A DNA stretch of 27,701 nt from Alphaproteobacteria bacterium (lineage in GTDB: Bacteria > Pseudomonadota > Alphaproteobacteria > UBA8366), in the NCBI GenBank assembly GCA_030743445.1, contig JASLSL010000060.1, forward strand, positions 1-27,701, written 5' to 3'. A model generated the notes under the pieces. That model did not search any database. It saw only the letters and a list, made by a program, of their open reading frames with translations, and was not told where the DNA came from. Of the stretch, positions 16,510 through 24,457 are shown in pieces; the first letter of the stretch is position 1; every line of letters starts with the position of its first letter. The translations under genes were made by a program, and so were the position numbers.

Positions 16510-17601
16510 TTAGCTCGTTTTCGTCGAAGATTCAACAGCTTTCACAGCCTTCTTGAGCTGGCGCAAATCGGAAATCATCGAATCCAAACGCCTTATATTG
16601 ATGACTTGGCGCACCAGGTCCTGCTTCGGAATCGCGGGCGATCCGACATAGACGGCCTTCGAGGCCAAGTCTGTCACGACCCCAGAGCCAGCGCCGACAA
16701 CCACGTCATCGCCGACCTCGATATGATCGGCAACCCCGACCTTGCCCGCCAACACCACGCGGTCGCCGATCTTCGAGCTGCCGCCAATGCCGACCTGGCC
16801 GCAGACCAAGCAATTCTCGCCGATTAAGACGTTGTGCCCGATCATCACCAGATCATCGATCTTGGTGCCGCGCCCGACCCGTGTCGCGCTGACCGTGCCG
16901 CGGTCGAGCGACGTGCAGGCGCCGATCTCGACGTCGTCGCCGATCTCGACCGTGCCGATGGAGTTGATCCGCACGATCTCGACGTTGGTCGCCTCGACCT
17001 TGCCTTTGGCCTTCGCGGTTTCGACGCTGCCGACTTCGGGGGTCACGAAGCTGAACCCGTCGGCGCCAAGGCTCGCATTGTGGTGGACGATGACCCGGTC
17101 GCCCAGCACCACCCGCTCGCCGATCCTGGCGCCGGGATGCAACAGGCAGTCCGCCCCGATGCGCGCTTCCGCGCCGACCGTCGCCTGCGGCATGACGATC
17201 GTGTTCTCGCCGATTTCCGCACCCGGCCCGACATAGGCGAGCGCGCCGACCACGGCCGATGGTGCAAGGCTTGCGCCCTCGCTGATGACCGCCGCCGGGT
17301 GGATGCCGTCCGGGGCATCGACCGGCTTCTCGAACAACTCCATCAATCCGGCCATGGCGTAACGCGGGCGTCCGACCACGATGTAGCCATCGAGCGCGTC
17401 CGCCGGCACCCCGGCGCCGTCGAAAACGACCGCCGCACGGGCCGGCGAGTCGCCGAGCAGTTCGAGCATCTCCTTGTCCATGGCAAGCGCCAGATCGGTC
17501 GCCGACTCCGCCTCGGCCGGATGGACCGCGCGCGCGATCTCGATCGACCCGTCGCCGGAGAACGGGGCGTCGAGAGCTTCGGCAATCTCGCTCAGTTTCA
17601 T
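16510..17601 (-). CDS. lpxD: UDP-3-O-(3-hydroxyacyl)glucosamine N-acyltransferase
   Basis: Third step of lipid A synthesis: adds a 3-hydroxyacyl chain from ACP to the glucosamine nitrogen. The 363 residues have an N-terminal uridine-binding domain (about 1-105), the left-handed beta-helix of hexapeptide repeats (about 110-315, many I/V-G-x-x-x-x units), and a C-terminal helix (RQVINIRRLDSMISDLRQLKK). The catalytic His is His256 in MIGHNVLIGEN. I chose the ATG at 17601 (MKLSEIAEALD), where family similarity starts; an ATG at 17628 would add 9 residues and no good ribosome site favours either. It is apart from the usual bamA-lpxD-fabZ-lpxA block and leads an acp-fabF cassette. Confidence 0.93.
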   Translation of the reverse strand: MKLSEIAEALDAPFSGDGSIEIARAVHPAEAESATDLALAMDKEMLELLGDSPARAAVVFDGAGVPADALDGYIVVGRPRYAMAGLMELFEKPVDAPDGIHPAAVISEGASLAPSAVVGALAYVGPGAEIGENTIVMPQATVGAEARIGADCLLHPGARIGERVVLGDRVIVHHNASLGADGFSFVTPEVGSVETAKAKGKVEATNVEIVRINSIGTVEIGDDVEIGACTSLDRGTVSATRVGRGTKIDDLVMIGHNVLIGENCLVCGQVGIGGSSKIGDRVVLAGKVGVADHIEVGDDVVVGAGSGVVTDLASKAVYVGSPAIPKQDLVRQVINIRRLDSMISDLRQLKKAVKAVESSTKTS

Positions 17602-17710
17602 GTGCGGTATGTCGCCCGGGGCGTCCATAAATATGTCAATCGCGCGCGGAACGCGGCGTCCGGCACGCGGGCAAGATATAGCATGCGACATGAAGGCAAG
17701 CGAGAGCGAA

Positions 17711-17725
17711 GCGGGCGAACCCCGC
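17711..17725. repeat. Short GC hairpin after cheZ
   Basis: GCGGG (17711-17715) and CCCGC (17721-17725) flank a 5-nt loop, about 22 bp past the cheZ stop. On the cheZ strand TTCGCTCTC follows, so it is at best a weak terminator. Confidence 0.25.
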
Positions 17726-17747
17726 CTTTCGTCGTCTGAATTTCGAG

Positions 17748-18515
17748 CTAGTCGAACAAGGCGTCGATATCGTCCTGCGACAGGCCTTCATTTTCCAGTT
17801 GCGGACCGTTCAGCAGCGCCCTTTCGTCGGTTTCCTCGTCGTCGGCCATGGCCGGCTCGACCGGCAGATCGGCGAACGCCTCGGTGCCGAAGATTTCGAT
17901 CATCCCCAAGATCTTTTCCTGAATGAATCGGATCGTCTCGACGACCTTGGTGACGCGCTGGCCGGTGATGTCCTGGAAGCTACATGCTTCGAGAATCCGG
18001 ATGATGTCGGCCGCGGCGTCCTCGCTCATTGAAATGAGCTCGTGATCGTCGGGATAACGCTTGCCGATCTCGTCGATGATCTTGCCGACGTTCTCGCTCA
18101 CCTGGAGGATTTCGTTGGTCGCCGACTCGGTGGCCTCGACGATCGCGTCGAGCTGGTTGGTCGCCGACCCGATCCGGTCGTCGTCCGACATCGGGTGCTT
18201 GATCGACGCCAGTTCCTGCTTGGTGCGGCCGATCGAGCGCACCATCTGGGCGATCTCGATCTTGATGACGGTGTCGTCGGCAATATCGGCGCCGCCGCCG
18301 TGTGCCGCACCGTTTCCGCCACCGCTTGGCGCCGCGCCGAGTTCGGCCAACTGTTCGCCGAGCGATTCGATCGCCGCCAACACCTCGGCGTTGGTGACAC
18401 CCGATTCGTCGGCGGAAAGCGGGGACGCGTGAACTTCTGCCAGCATTTCCGATCCGACGCGCGCCATCGCGTTGCGCTCCGCGGTGAACATTCTCTTGCT
18501 GCTCAGGCTGGTCAT
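17748..18515 (-). CDS. cheZ: Protein phosphatase CheZ
   Basis: Dephosphorylates the chemotaxis response regulator CheY-P. The 255 residues have a long helical hairpin with the active-site motif CSFQDITGQRV; Asp182 and Gln186 match E. coli Asp143 and Gln147. A glycine-rich linker (62-76) follows a variable N-terminal part. The C-terminal peptide LSQDDIDALFD is the CheY-binding helix and looks like the N-terminal CheY-binding peptide of FliM. The ATG at 18515 has GGGAGACAGG directly upstream. No other chemotaxis or flagellar gene is in the window, so it acts at a distance from its partners. Confidence 0.93.
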   Translation of the reverse strand: MTSLSSKRMFTAERNAMARVGSEMLAEVHASPLSADESGVTNAEVLAAIESLGEQLAELGAAPSGGGNGAAHGGGADIADDTVIKIEIAQMVRSIGRTKQELASIKHPMSDDDRIGSATNQLDAIVEATESATNEILQVSENVGKIIDEIGKRYPDDHELISMSEDAAADIIRILEACSFQDITGQRVTKVVETIRFIQEKILGMIEIFGTEAFADLPVEPAMADDEETDERALLNGPQLENEGLSQDDIDALFD

Positions 18516-18641
18516 CCTGTCTCCCGTTCCGCTCGGAACACGGCGAAAATCCGTTAACCCATGGGGAAAAGGTATAGCTAACAAACCTTAACGATCTGTT
18601 TATCGCGCGGCGGCCCGGCGCGACCGTGCTATACTTCGAAA

Positions 18642-19040
18642 ATGCGCTGGCTCGCGAGGCAATCGGTGTTTTTGGTCATAGGCCTTTTCTCGCTCGTCTA
18701 CATCGTCGCGATGACCTCGCACGCGGTCTACCAAAGCCCGAAAAAGAGCGAGTTCACATACGCTGTCAAGGACGTGGAAATCGCCGGCCGTACGGAAAAA
18801 GCGATCGTTCCCTGCTTTCGAGAAAAATGCGCCAAGCCGATCTCGCTCCATGGGATCGAGCCGGGCCGGGACAAGATCGGGGCGATGCTGGGCGTGGTCG
18901 AGAAACGGAATTTCTGGCGCGCCCAGAAAATCTATTGGATCGACGTCAGCATCGCGATCGCCTCGCCGACATTCGTTCTGCTGATTCTGGCGGCGCTGTT
19001 CGACCTGACGATCGGCCGGGTCCTCAGCCCGCGCTACTGA
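18642..19040 (+). CDS. Hypothetical membrane protein with two transmembrane helices
   Basis: Unrecognised 132-residue protein. A first hydrophobic helix spans about 8-29 and a second about 100-125. The roughly 70 residues between contain a Cys58-x4-Cys63 pair (PCFREKCAKP), which could form a disulfide if periplasmic. The C-terminus is short and positively charged. No ribosome site is evident before the ATG at 18642. It is divergent from cheZ and convergent with the SDR gene, so it is probably transcribed alone. Confidence 0.65.
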   Translation: MRWLARQSVFLVIGLFSLVYIVAMTSHAVYQSPKKSEFTYAVKDVEIAGRTEKAIVPCFREKCAKPISLHGIEPGRDKIGAMLGVVEKRNFWRAQKIYWIDVSIAIASPTFVLLILAALFDLTIGRVLSPRY

Positions 19041-19059
19041 CCCCGCACCGACAACGCAC

Positions 19060-19824
19060 CTACAAATAGACCGTCCCGCCGTCGACCATGATGGTCTGGC
19101 CGGTGACGTACTTGCTGGCGTCGCCCGCGAGGTAGATCACCGTGCCCACCAAATCCCCGGTCTCGAGGTTCTGCTGCAGGGTCTGGGCACCGGCGATCGA
19201 CTGCTTGGCGCGCTCCAGCTTGTCGCCGAAGAACTCCTCGGTGCCTTCGGTCATTACCGCCGAGGGCGCGATCGCGTTGACGCGGATCGAATCGCGGCCG
19301 AGCTCGCGCGCCAACCCCCGCGTCAGGCCGATCACCGCCCCCTTCGAGGTGGTGTAGTGCAAGGCGAATGGCAGGCCGTAGACCGCGGCGAGCGAGGAGA
19401 TGTTGATGATGCTGCCGCCGCCGGCCTCGCGTATCGCCGGCACGACCGCCTTGCAGCAGTTCCAAATGCCGGTGACGTTGACCGCCATGACGCGGTCCCA
19501 CTCGTCCGTATCCAGCGCGTCGAACCGCCCGCCGGTGAGCCCGCCGTAGAGCGCCGCGTTGTTGACCAATATGTCGGCGCGCCCGTAGGCATCCACGGCC
19601 GCCGCCGCCATCGCCGTGCATGAGTCCGTGTCGGTGACGTCGAGCTCGACCCCGGTGGCGCGGCCGCCGGCGTCCTCGACCGCCTTGACCGTGTCGCCGC
19701 AGTCGCGCACGTCGCCGACCACGACCGAGGCCCCTTCCCCAGCGAGCGCGATCGCATAGTCGCGTCCCAACCCGCGCGCAGCACCCGTGACGATGGCGAC
19801 CTTGCCGTCCATTGAATTGGCCAT
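19060..19824 (-). CDS. Short-chain dehydrogenase/reductase (SDR), classical type
   Basis: A 254-residue NAD(P)-dependent oxidoreductase. The cofactor motif is TGAARGLG (13-20), the NNA motif is at 88-90, and the catalytic set is Ser144, Tyr157 and Lys161 (YTTSK). The C-terminus YVTGQTIMVDGG is classical. Asp38, in GDVRD at the end of the second strand, suggests NAD preference. The ATG at 19824 has GAGGAGCAGGAA just upstream. The gene starts 11 bp after galT, so the two are one transcript. The substrate is unknown; a sugar or sugar acid would fit the neighbour. It is not a GalE epimerase, which belongs to the extended SDR class. Confidence 0.92.
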   Translation of the reverse strand: MANSMDGKVAIVTGAARGLGRDYAIALAGEGASVVVGDVRDCGDTVKAVEDAGGRATGVELDVTDTDSCTAMAAAAVDAYGRADILVNNAALYGGLTGGRFDALDTDEWDRVMAVNVTGIWNCCKAVVPAIREAGGGSIINISSLAAVYGLPFALHYTTSKGAVIGLTRGLARELGRDSIRVNAIAPSAVMTEGTEEFFGDKLERAKQSIAGAQTLQQNLETGDLVGTVIYLAGDASKYVTGQTIMVDGGTVYL

Positions 19825-19835
19825 GTTCCTGCTCC

Positions 19836-20867
19836 TCAAATCGACTTCAGGTGCGCCGCGCTCGCCTCGAGCGACGACTCCACACCCAACAATCCGTAAT
19901 CCACCGTCGCGACCAGCCGGAAATCGTGCGCCGGGGTCAACGGCGGACAGAACTCGACGTGAAAATGGAAGCTGTCTTCGGTTCCCTTGGGCGCGGCGTG
20001 CAACAGCATCATATAGGGAAACTCCCGGCCCTCGACCAGGCGCTCGTAGCGCCCCGCGATGTCGCCCAGAATGCCGGCGAACGAGCCGATCTCCGCCTCG
20101 TCGAACGTCCACGGACCGGGCTGGATTCGCCGCGGCACGACCCAGACCTCGTAGGGATAGCGCGCCCAGGGCGGGACGAAGGCGACGGTGGAGTCGTCCT
20201 CGGCGATGATATTCGCGTCTTCGAGCCTCGCCATGTGGTCGGCGAGCACGGCGGCCTCTCGGAACGCTTCCGATTCCGTTTGGATGAGGCGCGGGACATA
20301 GGGCAGCGCGTAGATCTGACCGTGCGGATGCTCGAGCGAAGCGCCGAGCTCGGCGCCGCGGTTCTCGAAGACATAGACGAACTCGACCTCGGGAATCTCG
20401 TAAAGCGAGCGGTAGCGGTCGGCCCACACCCGAACGACAAGCTCGCGGCGGCGGTCGTCGAGCGTGGCGAGGCTCGCCTCGTGTTCGGGCGTATAGATGA
20501 CGAGCTCGCAGACCCCCACCGCCTTGGCTGTCGGCACCTGGGCCGGCGGCGGTTCGGGCACGCCCATATGGACGGCCGGGAACATGTTCTCGAAAACCGC
20601 GGCCTCGAAATCGGTGAACGGGATTTCGCCGGTCGCCCTCTCGGCGGTGCCCGGGCAAAACGGACAGACCTCGCGATGCTGGGCGAAACCGCGCCGGGTG
20701 CGATGCGCGGCATTGATCATCCAGTCGTGACGCAACGGATGCCAATAGAGGTGGGGCCGCCCGAACTCGGCGCTCGCCCCTTCCTGCAGCGGTGGGAGGG
20801 TGTGCGCCTCGTCGCCGTAGAGATAGAGCGATCGCCCGTCGGCCTTGGTGAAATCACGCCGTTGCAT
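19836..20867 (-). CDS. galT: Galactose-1-phosphate uridylyltransferase
   Basis: Exchanges UMP between UDP-glucose and galactose-1-phosphate (Leloir pathway), or acts on a related sugar phosphate. The 343 residues show the HIT-like fold in duplicate. The active site is His180-Pro-His182 (EHPHGQIYALPYVP), with His182 as the uridylylated residue. Cys68 and Cys71 (CPFCPG) are the zinc ligands, and FHFHVEF is the second metal site. The start ATG at 20867 has no good ribosome site. No galK or galE is in the window. Confidence 0.92.
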   Translation of the reverse strand: MQRRDFTKADGRSLYLYGDEAHTLPPLQEGASAEFGRPHLYWHPLRHDWMINAAHRTRRGFAQHREVCPFCPGTAERATGEIPFTDFEAAVFENMFPAVHMGVPEPPPAQVPTAKAVGVCELVIYTPEHEASLATLDDRRRELVVRVWADRYRSLYEIPEVEFVYVFENRGAELGASLEHPHGQIYALPYVPRLIQTESEAFREAAVLADHMARLEDANIIAEDDSTVAFVPPWARYPYEVWVVPRRIQPGPWTFDEAEIGSFAGILGDIAGRYERLVEGREFPYMMLLHAAPKGTEDSFHFHVEFCPPLTPAHDFRLVATVDYGLLGVESSLEASAAHLKSI

Positions 20868-21001
20868 ATATCAATTGTCGCCGCTGGAACTACCGGGCCA
20901 CAACCCCTGAACGCGCCACCGTCGCAAAACGTGCGGCGTTGACGAAGGCTTAACCTCTTCGCGTTAACGATAAGTCGGACGAGTCGTACGTGGAGGACTA
21001 C

Positions 21002-21187
21002 ATGAGCCAGGATGCGACAGACATACGCAAAGTCTACGAGACGATTCTCGCCGAACTGCCGGCCGACGGCATCAACGGATTGACGCAGGAAGAAGCGGCC
21101 TGTGAGCTCTCCGCCTTGATGACCAGCCAGTGGACCGGGGCGGAGACGTCACCCGAAACCATCCGGCGTCTCGTCGAGAAAGACTGA
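21002..21187 (+). CDS. Small hypothetical protein, 61 aa
   Basis: Unrecognised, acidic and helix-rich (MSQDATDIRKVYETILAELP...). The start ATG at 21002 has an ideal ribosome site GGAGG 5 nt upstream, which is the best evidence that it is translated. The sequence LTQEEAACELSALMTSQW looks like a short helix-turn segment. It is divergent from galT and convergent with the broken cyclase gene. Confidence 0.7.
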   Translation: MSQDATDIRKVYETILAELPADGINGLTQEEAACELSALMTSQWTGAETSPETIRRLVEKD

Positions 21188-21246
21188 GCCCGGTAGACCG
21201 AGAGCCGACACCCTGCCGGCCCCCGCCCCTCGTCAATCCACAAGCC

Positions 21247-22311
21247 TCAATACATCGCCACCGGGTTGCCGGGCGATCCGGTCCCGCCCTTGATCTTCAA
21301 TGGCGACCAGGCGAACAGGAACTCATAGGCCTTGTCGGCGACCAGTTGCGACAGGTCCATGTTCTCCAGGTTCCAGATGCCGCGCTTGGTCATCAACTTG
21401 ATGTGGCACTCGAAGGGCTGCGGGTTCTCGCCGGCAAAGCCGGGACCGACCGCGTCCGAGCCCCAAGTGTCGGAGCCCCAGAGTATGATCTTCCGCGACG
21501 CCAGGTACTCGCAGGCGGAAATGCCGAAGCTCGGCTCGCCGGAATTGAACTTCTTGACCCGCTCGGCCTTCTCAGCGGCCGAGAAGGTATCCCATTTGCT
21601 CGGGTGCCAGATGTTGCCGTGCCCGGTGTAGAGGAATACGCAATCCCCCTCGCCGATCGGGTCGATGCCCTGGCGCTTGACCATCGCCTTGACGTCTTCG
21701 GCGGTGACGATGCCCGGGTCCTTCTTACCCTTAACGGGCTTCACCGGAATCGGCAGGGTGCCGCCGCGCAGCGCCGCCGCATCAAGCAACACGCCGCGGC
21801 AAACGTAGCCCTTCTTGGCGACGTGCTCGACGCCGAGATCGCCCATGCCGTAGGCGCTGATGCCCTTATCGGTCAGGAAGCGGCCGTTGTAGAAATACAT
21901 CCCCTTCGAGGTGATGACCCCGATATGGCCCGGCCCGTCGAACTGGGTTCCGATCTGGCCGATCTCGGTCGACAGATACTCGTCGTTGTAGACCAGCTCC
22001 TGCTTGCCGAACGGCCCGCCGGTGGGCAGGCCCGGGATGGTCATGCGCCAGCCCCGGCTGCCGAACGCCGGCGCGTCCTGCTGGTAGACCTTGCCGAGGG
22101 TCGCGACCTTGCCCCGCTTGACCAGCTTGGCGGCCTTCAAGACCATCGCCGGCGTGGTGCGGTTCGAGGCGCCGACCTTGTCGTCCTTGCCCCACTCGCT
22201 CGGCGCCTATTTCTGGGTCAGCGGCTCGTCGTTCACCGCCTCCGCCGGGCCGGCGGACAAACCGCCGAGGATGAAGGCAGCAGCGGCCAACACGGTTGCT
22301 AGATATTTCAT
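21247..22311 (-). pseudogene. Secreted cyclase-family protein gene interrupted by an in-frame amber codon
   Basis: The frame starts at ATG 22311 with a convincing signal peptide (MKYLATVLAAAAFILGG, cut after AEA). A TAG at 22209-22207 is codon 35. After it the same frame continues as APSEWGKDDKVGASNRTTPAM and then 298 more residues with no stop. That part is a cyclase-family (kynurenine formamidase-like) domain: QIGTQFDGPGHIG is the metal-binding region and DCVFLYTGHG a second core segment. Its pattern WGKDD-GASN is conserved at the mature N-terminus of relatives. A CAG-to-TAG change would explain the break. Translation could restart at ATG 22146, but the product (299 aa) would lack export. 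A sequencing error is also possible. Confidence 0.75.
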
Positions 22312-22376
22312 GGCTAATCCTCCCTGTATTCCGAGGTAACGCTAGCACATCCTCGTCCCGGGCAAAGGCCTTTCGG

Positions 22377-22415
22377 GGCAAAAACGCAAAGGGCCGGCCC
22401 AATGGGACCGGCCCT
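22377..22415 (-). terminator. Intrinsic terminator of tRNA-His
   Basis: AGGGCCGG (22390-22397) pairs with CCGGCCCT (22408-22415), extended inward by CCC/GGG with one bulged base. On the minus strand the stem is followed by TTTGCGTTTTTG. It begins 11 bp after the tRNA 3' end. Confidence 0.75.
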
Positions 22416-22425
22416 CGCGGGAATT

Positions 22426-22504
<79 letters not shown>

Positions 22505-22516
22505 CGGAATGGCGCC

Positions 22517-22545
22517 TCTTTAGACCCGCCAGCAACGGGCGTCAA
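22517..22545 (-). promoter_or_regulatory. Candidate promoter of tRNA-His
   Basis: Minus-strand TTGACG (22545-22540), 17 bp, then TAAAGA (22522-22517), followed by a GC-rich discriminator GGCGCC as is common for stable RNA promoters. The -10 is only a partial match. Confidence 0.45.
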
Positions 22546-22644
22546 GCGAGCCAAAGGACGTCGATTTTCATATTCCCGTTTGATAATATGTCGGCATCGA
22601 ACCGGCATCTGACAAGCCGGGAATCTGCCTGGAGACGAATTCGA

Positions 22645-23208
22645 ATGTCCGACTCTACGTACGACGTCGCGCAGTACGCCCATGACCTGCGCCAAATCAC
22701 TTCCGAAGAAACCGACCATAAGAAGATCGTCCAACGCATCAGACCGCTGGCGCAGAAGCTCGCCGCCACCCCGGGCTGGCTCGAGAACGCGCACCGCACG
22801 TGTACTTCCGAGCGGGGCTTCGGCGTCCATTTGCTGCACGAGGAGGACGATCACTCCAACGCGGTATTTCTGATCGCCTGGCTGCCGGACCGGGGCACCC
22901 TGCCCCACAACCACAAGACCTGGGCCGTGGTCGCCGGCGTCGAGGGCGAGGAGCAGGAGATCATGTTTTCTCGTGTCGACGACGGTAGCAAGAACGGTTA
23001 TGCGAAGCTCGAGCGCAGCACCGACACGATAGTAACCGCCGGCGACGTGACCTGCCTGTTGGGCGAGGACATCCACAGTGTGTGGAACGTCGGCGAGGAA
23101 ATGTCGCTGTCGCTCCACACCTATGGCCGGCACATCAACCACACCGGCCGCTCGGAGTTCGATACCGACAACGATAAGGAATTACCCTACATCGTCGAAA
23201 TCGAGTAA
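22645..23208 (+). CDS. Cupin-fold thiol-dioxygenase-like protein
   Basis: A 187-residue protein of the double-stranded beta-helix family related to cysteine dioxygenase. Histidine ligands are plausible at His88 and His90 (LPHNHKTWAVV) and His144 (EDIHSVWN), as in three-His mononuclear iron thiol dioxygenases. LSLHTYG is the usual final strand. The true substrate (cysteine, 3-mercaptopropionate or other) cannot be read. The ATG at 22645 has GGAGA 9 nt upstream. It lies 80 bp before an aminotransferase gene, so a sulfur amino acid route is possible but unproved. Confidence 0.82.
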   Translation: MSDSTYDVAQYAHDLRQITSEETDHKKIVQRIRPLAQKLAATPGWLENAHRTCTSERGFGVHLLHEEDDHSNAVFLIAWLPDRGTLPHNHKTWAVVAGVEGEEQEIMFSRVDDGSKNGYAKLERSTDTIVTAGDVTCLLGEDIHSVWNVGEEMSLSLHTYGRHINHTGRSEFDTDNDKELPYIVEIE

Positions 23209-23287
23209 TAACGCCGGACAATTCGCTTTCCCGCCGCCAAAAGCTGGGGCATAAAGCCGGTCGCCTGAAATGGGGAGACCGGGGGTC

Positions 23288-24457
23288 ATGCAACTCGCCG
23301 AAAATCTGAGCCGGCTCGGCACCGAGACCGCCTTCGAGGTGCTGGCCCGCGCGGCCCAACTCGAAGCCGAGGGCAAGGACATCATCAACCTCGGCATCGG
23401 CCAGCCCGACTTCAAGACGCCGGACCACATCGTCGAGGCCGCGGTCAAGGCGCTGCGCGACGGCCACCACGGCTACACGCCGGGCAACGGCATCCTGCCG
23501 CTGCGCGAAGCGGTCGCCGCCGACCTGGAAGGACGCCACGGCGTCGAGGTCAATCCGGACCACGTGGTGATCGTGCCGGGCGGCAAGGTCACGATGTTCT
23601 TCTCGATATTGATCTTCGGTGAGGCAGGCGCCGAGATCATGTATCCGGATCCGGGTTTCCCGATCTACCGCTCGATGATCGATTACTCGGGCGCCACGGC
23701 GGTGCCGATCCCGCTGCGCGAGGAGAACGAGTTCGCGTTCAGCGCCGAGGAAGTGCTCGCCAATATTACCGACAGGACCCGGCTGATCATCCTCAACAGC
23801 CCGGCCAACCCGACCGGCGGCGCCGTGCCGAAGGTCGAGTTCGACACCCTGGTCGCGGGGCTCGAAGCCCACCCCGAGGTCGTCGTGCTGTCGGACGAGA
23901 TTTACAGCCAGATGCTCTACGAGGGGCGCGAGCATACGAGCCTGTTGAATTACGAGTCGATGCGCGGGCGCACCATCATGCTCGACGGCTGGTCGAAGAC
24001 CTACGCCATGACCGGCTGGCGGCTCGGCTTCGCGGTCTGGCCCGAGGCCCTGGTCGAGCACGCGACGCGGCTTTGCATCAACTGCCATTCCTGCGTCAAC
24101 GCGCCGACCCAGCACGCCGGGATCGCCGCCCTCACCGGCCCGCAGGACGCGGCCCGCGCCATGGTCGCCGCGTTCGACGAGCGCCGCCGGGTCATCGTCC
24201 CGGCGCTGAACCAGCTGCCGGGCATCACCTGCGTCGATCCGGGGGGCGCCTTCTACGTCTTCCCGAACATTACCGGGACCCGCATGAGCGCCCACGAACT
24301 GCAGGACAAGCTGTTGGTCGAGGCCGGCGTCGCGACTGTCGCCGGCACCAGCTTCGGCGAGTTCGGCGAGGGCTATATCCGGTTTTCCTACGCCAACAGC
24401 GTCGAGAACATCGAGCGCGCGATCGAACGCTTCGCGGCCTTCCTGCGCGAGCTGTAA
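23288..24457 (+). CDS. Pyridoxal phosphate-dependent aminotransferase (class I, aspartate aminotransferase-like)
   Basis: A 389-residue fold-type I transaminase. The PLP lysine is Lys237 in GWSKTYAMTGWRLGF. NSPANPTGG (170-178), LSDEIYSQM with the ring-binding Asp203, and the C-terminal YIRFSYANS arginine (substrate carboxylate) are all present. GIGQPDFKTP is the N-terminal family segment. The start ATG at 23288 is preferred for its GGGGG run, although an ATG at 23270 is also in frame. The amino donor is not determined by sequence. It precedes the glnB promoter region by over 200 bp. Confidence 0.92.
   Translation: MQLAENLSRLGTETAFEVLARAAQLEAEGKDIINLGIGQPDFKTPDHIVEAAVKALRDGHHGYTPGNGILPLREAVAADLEGRHGVEVNPDHVVIVPGGKVTMFFSILIFGEAGAEIMYPDPGFPIYRSMIDYSGATAVPIPLREENEFAFSAEEVLANITDRTRLIILNSPANPTGGAVPKVEFDTLVAGLEAHPEVVVLSDEIYSQMLYEGREHTSLLNYESMRGRTIMLDGWSKTYAMTGWRLGFAVWPEALVEHATRLCINCHSCVNAPTQHAGIAALTGPQDAARAMVAAFDERRRVIVPALNQLPGITCVDPGGAFYVFPNITGTRMSAHELQDKLLVEAGVATVAGTSFGEFGEGYIRFSYANSVENIERAIERFAAFLREL

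Noticed and set aside
18550..18600. CtrA box between cheZ and the two-helix membrane protein
   Set aside because: Only TTAA-N6-TTAG is present; spacing and second half differ from the consensus.
19060..20745. A 561-codon frame that would fuse an N-terminal extension to the SDR
   Set aside because: The extension is an alternate frame of galT. The SDR has its own strong ribosome site and family-typical start at 19824.
20945..20975. Second CtrA box upstream of the 61-aa gene (TTAA ... TTAA)
   Set aside because: The two TTAA words are 10 bp apart rather than 7, so the consensus is not met.
22207..22209. Programmed recoding of the amber codon (for example pyrrolysine)
   Set aside because: No pyrrolysine gene or recoding element is visible, and the position just after a signal peptide is not a known recoding site. 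A point mutation or base-call error is simpler.
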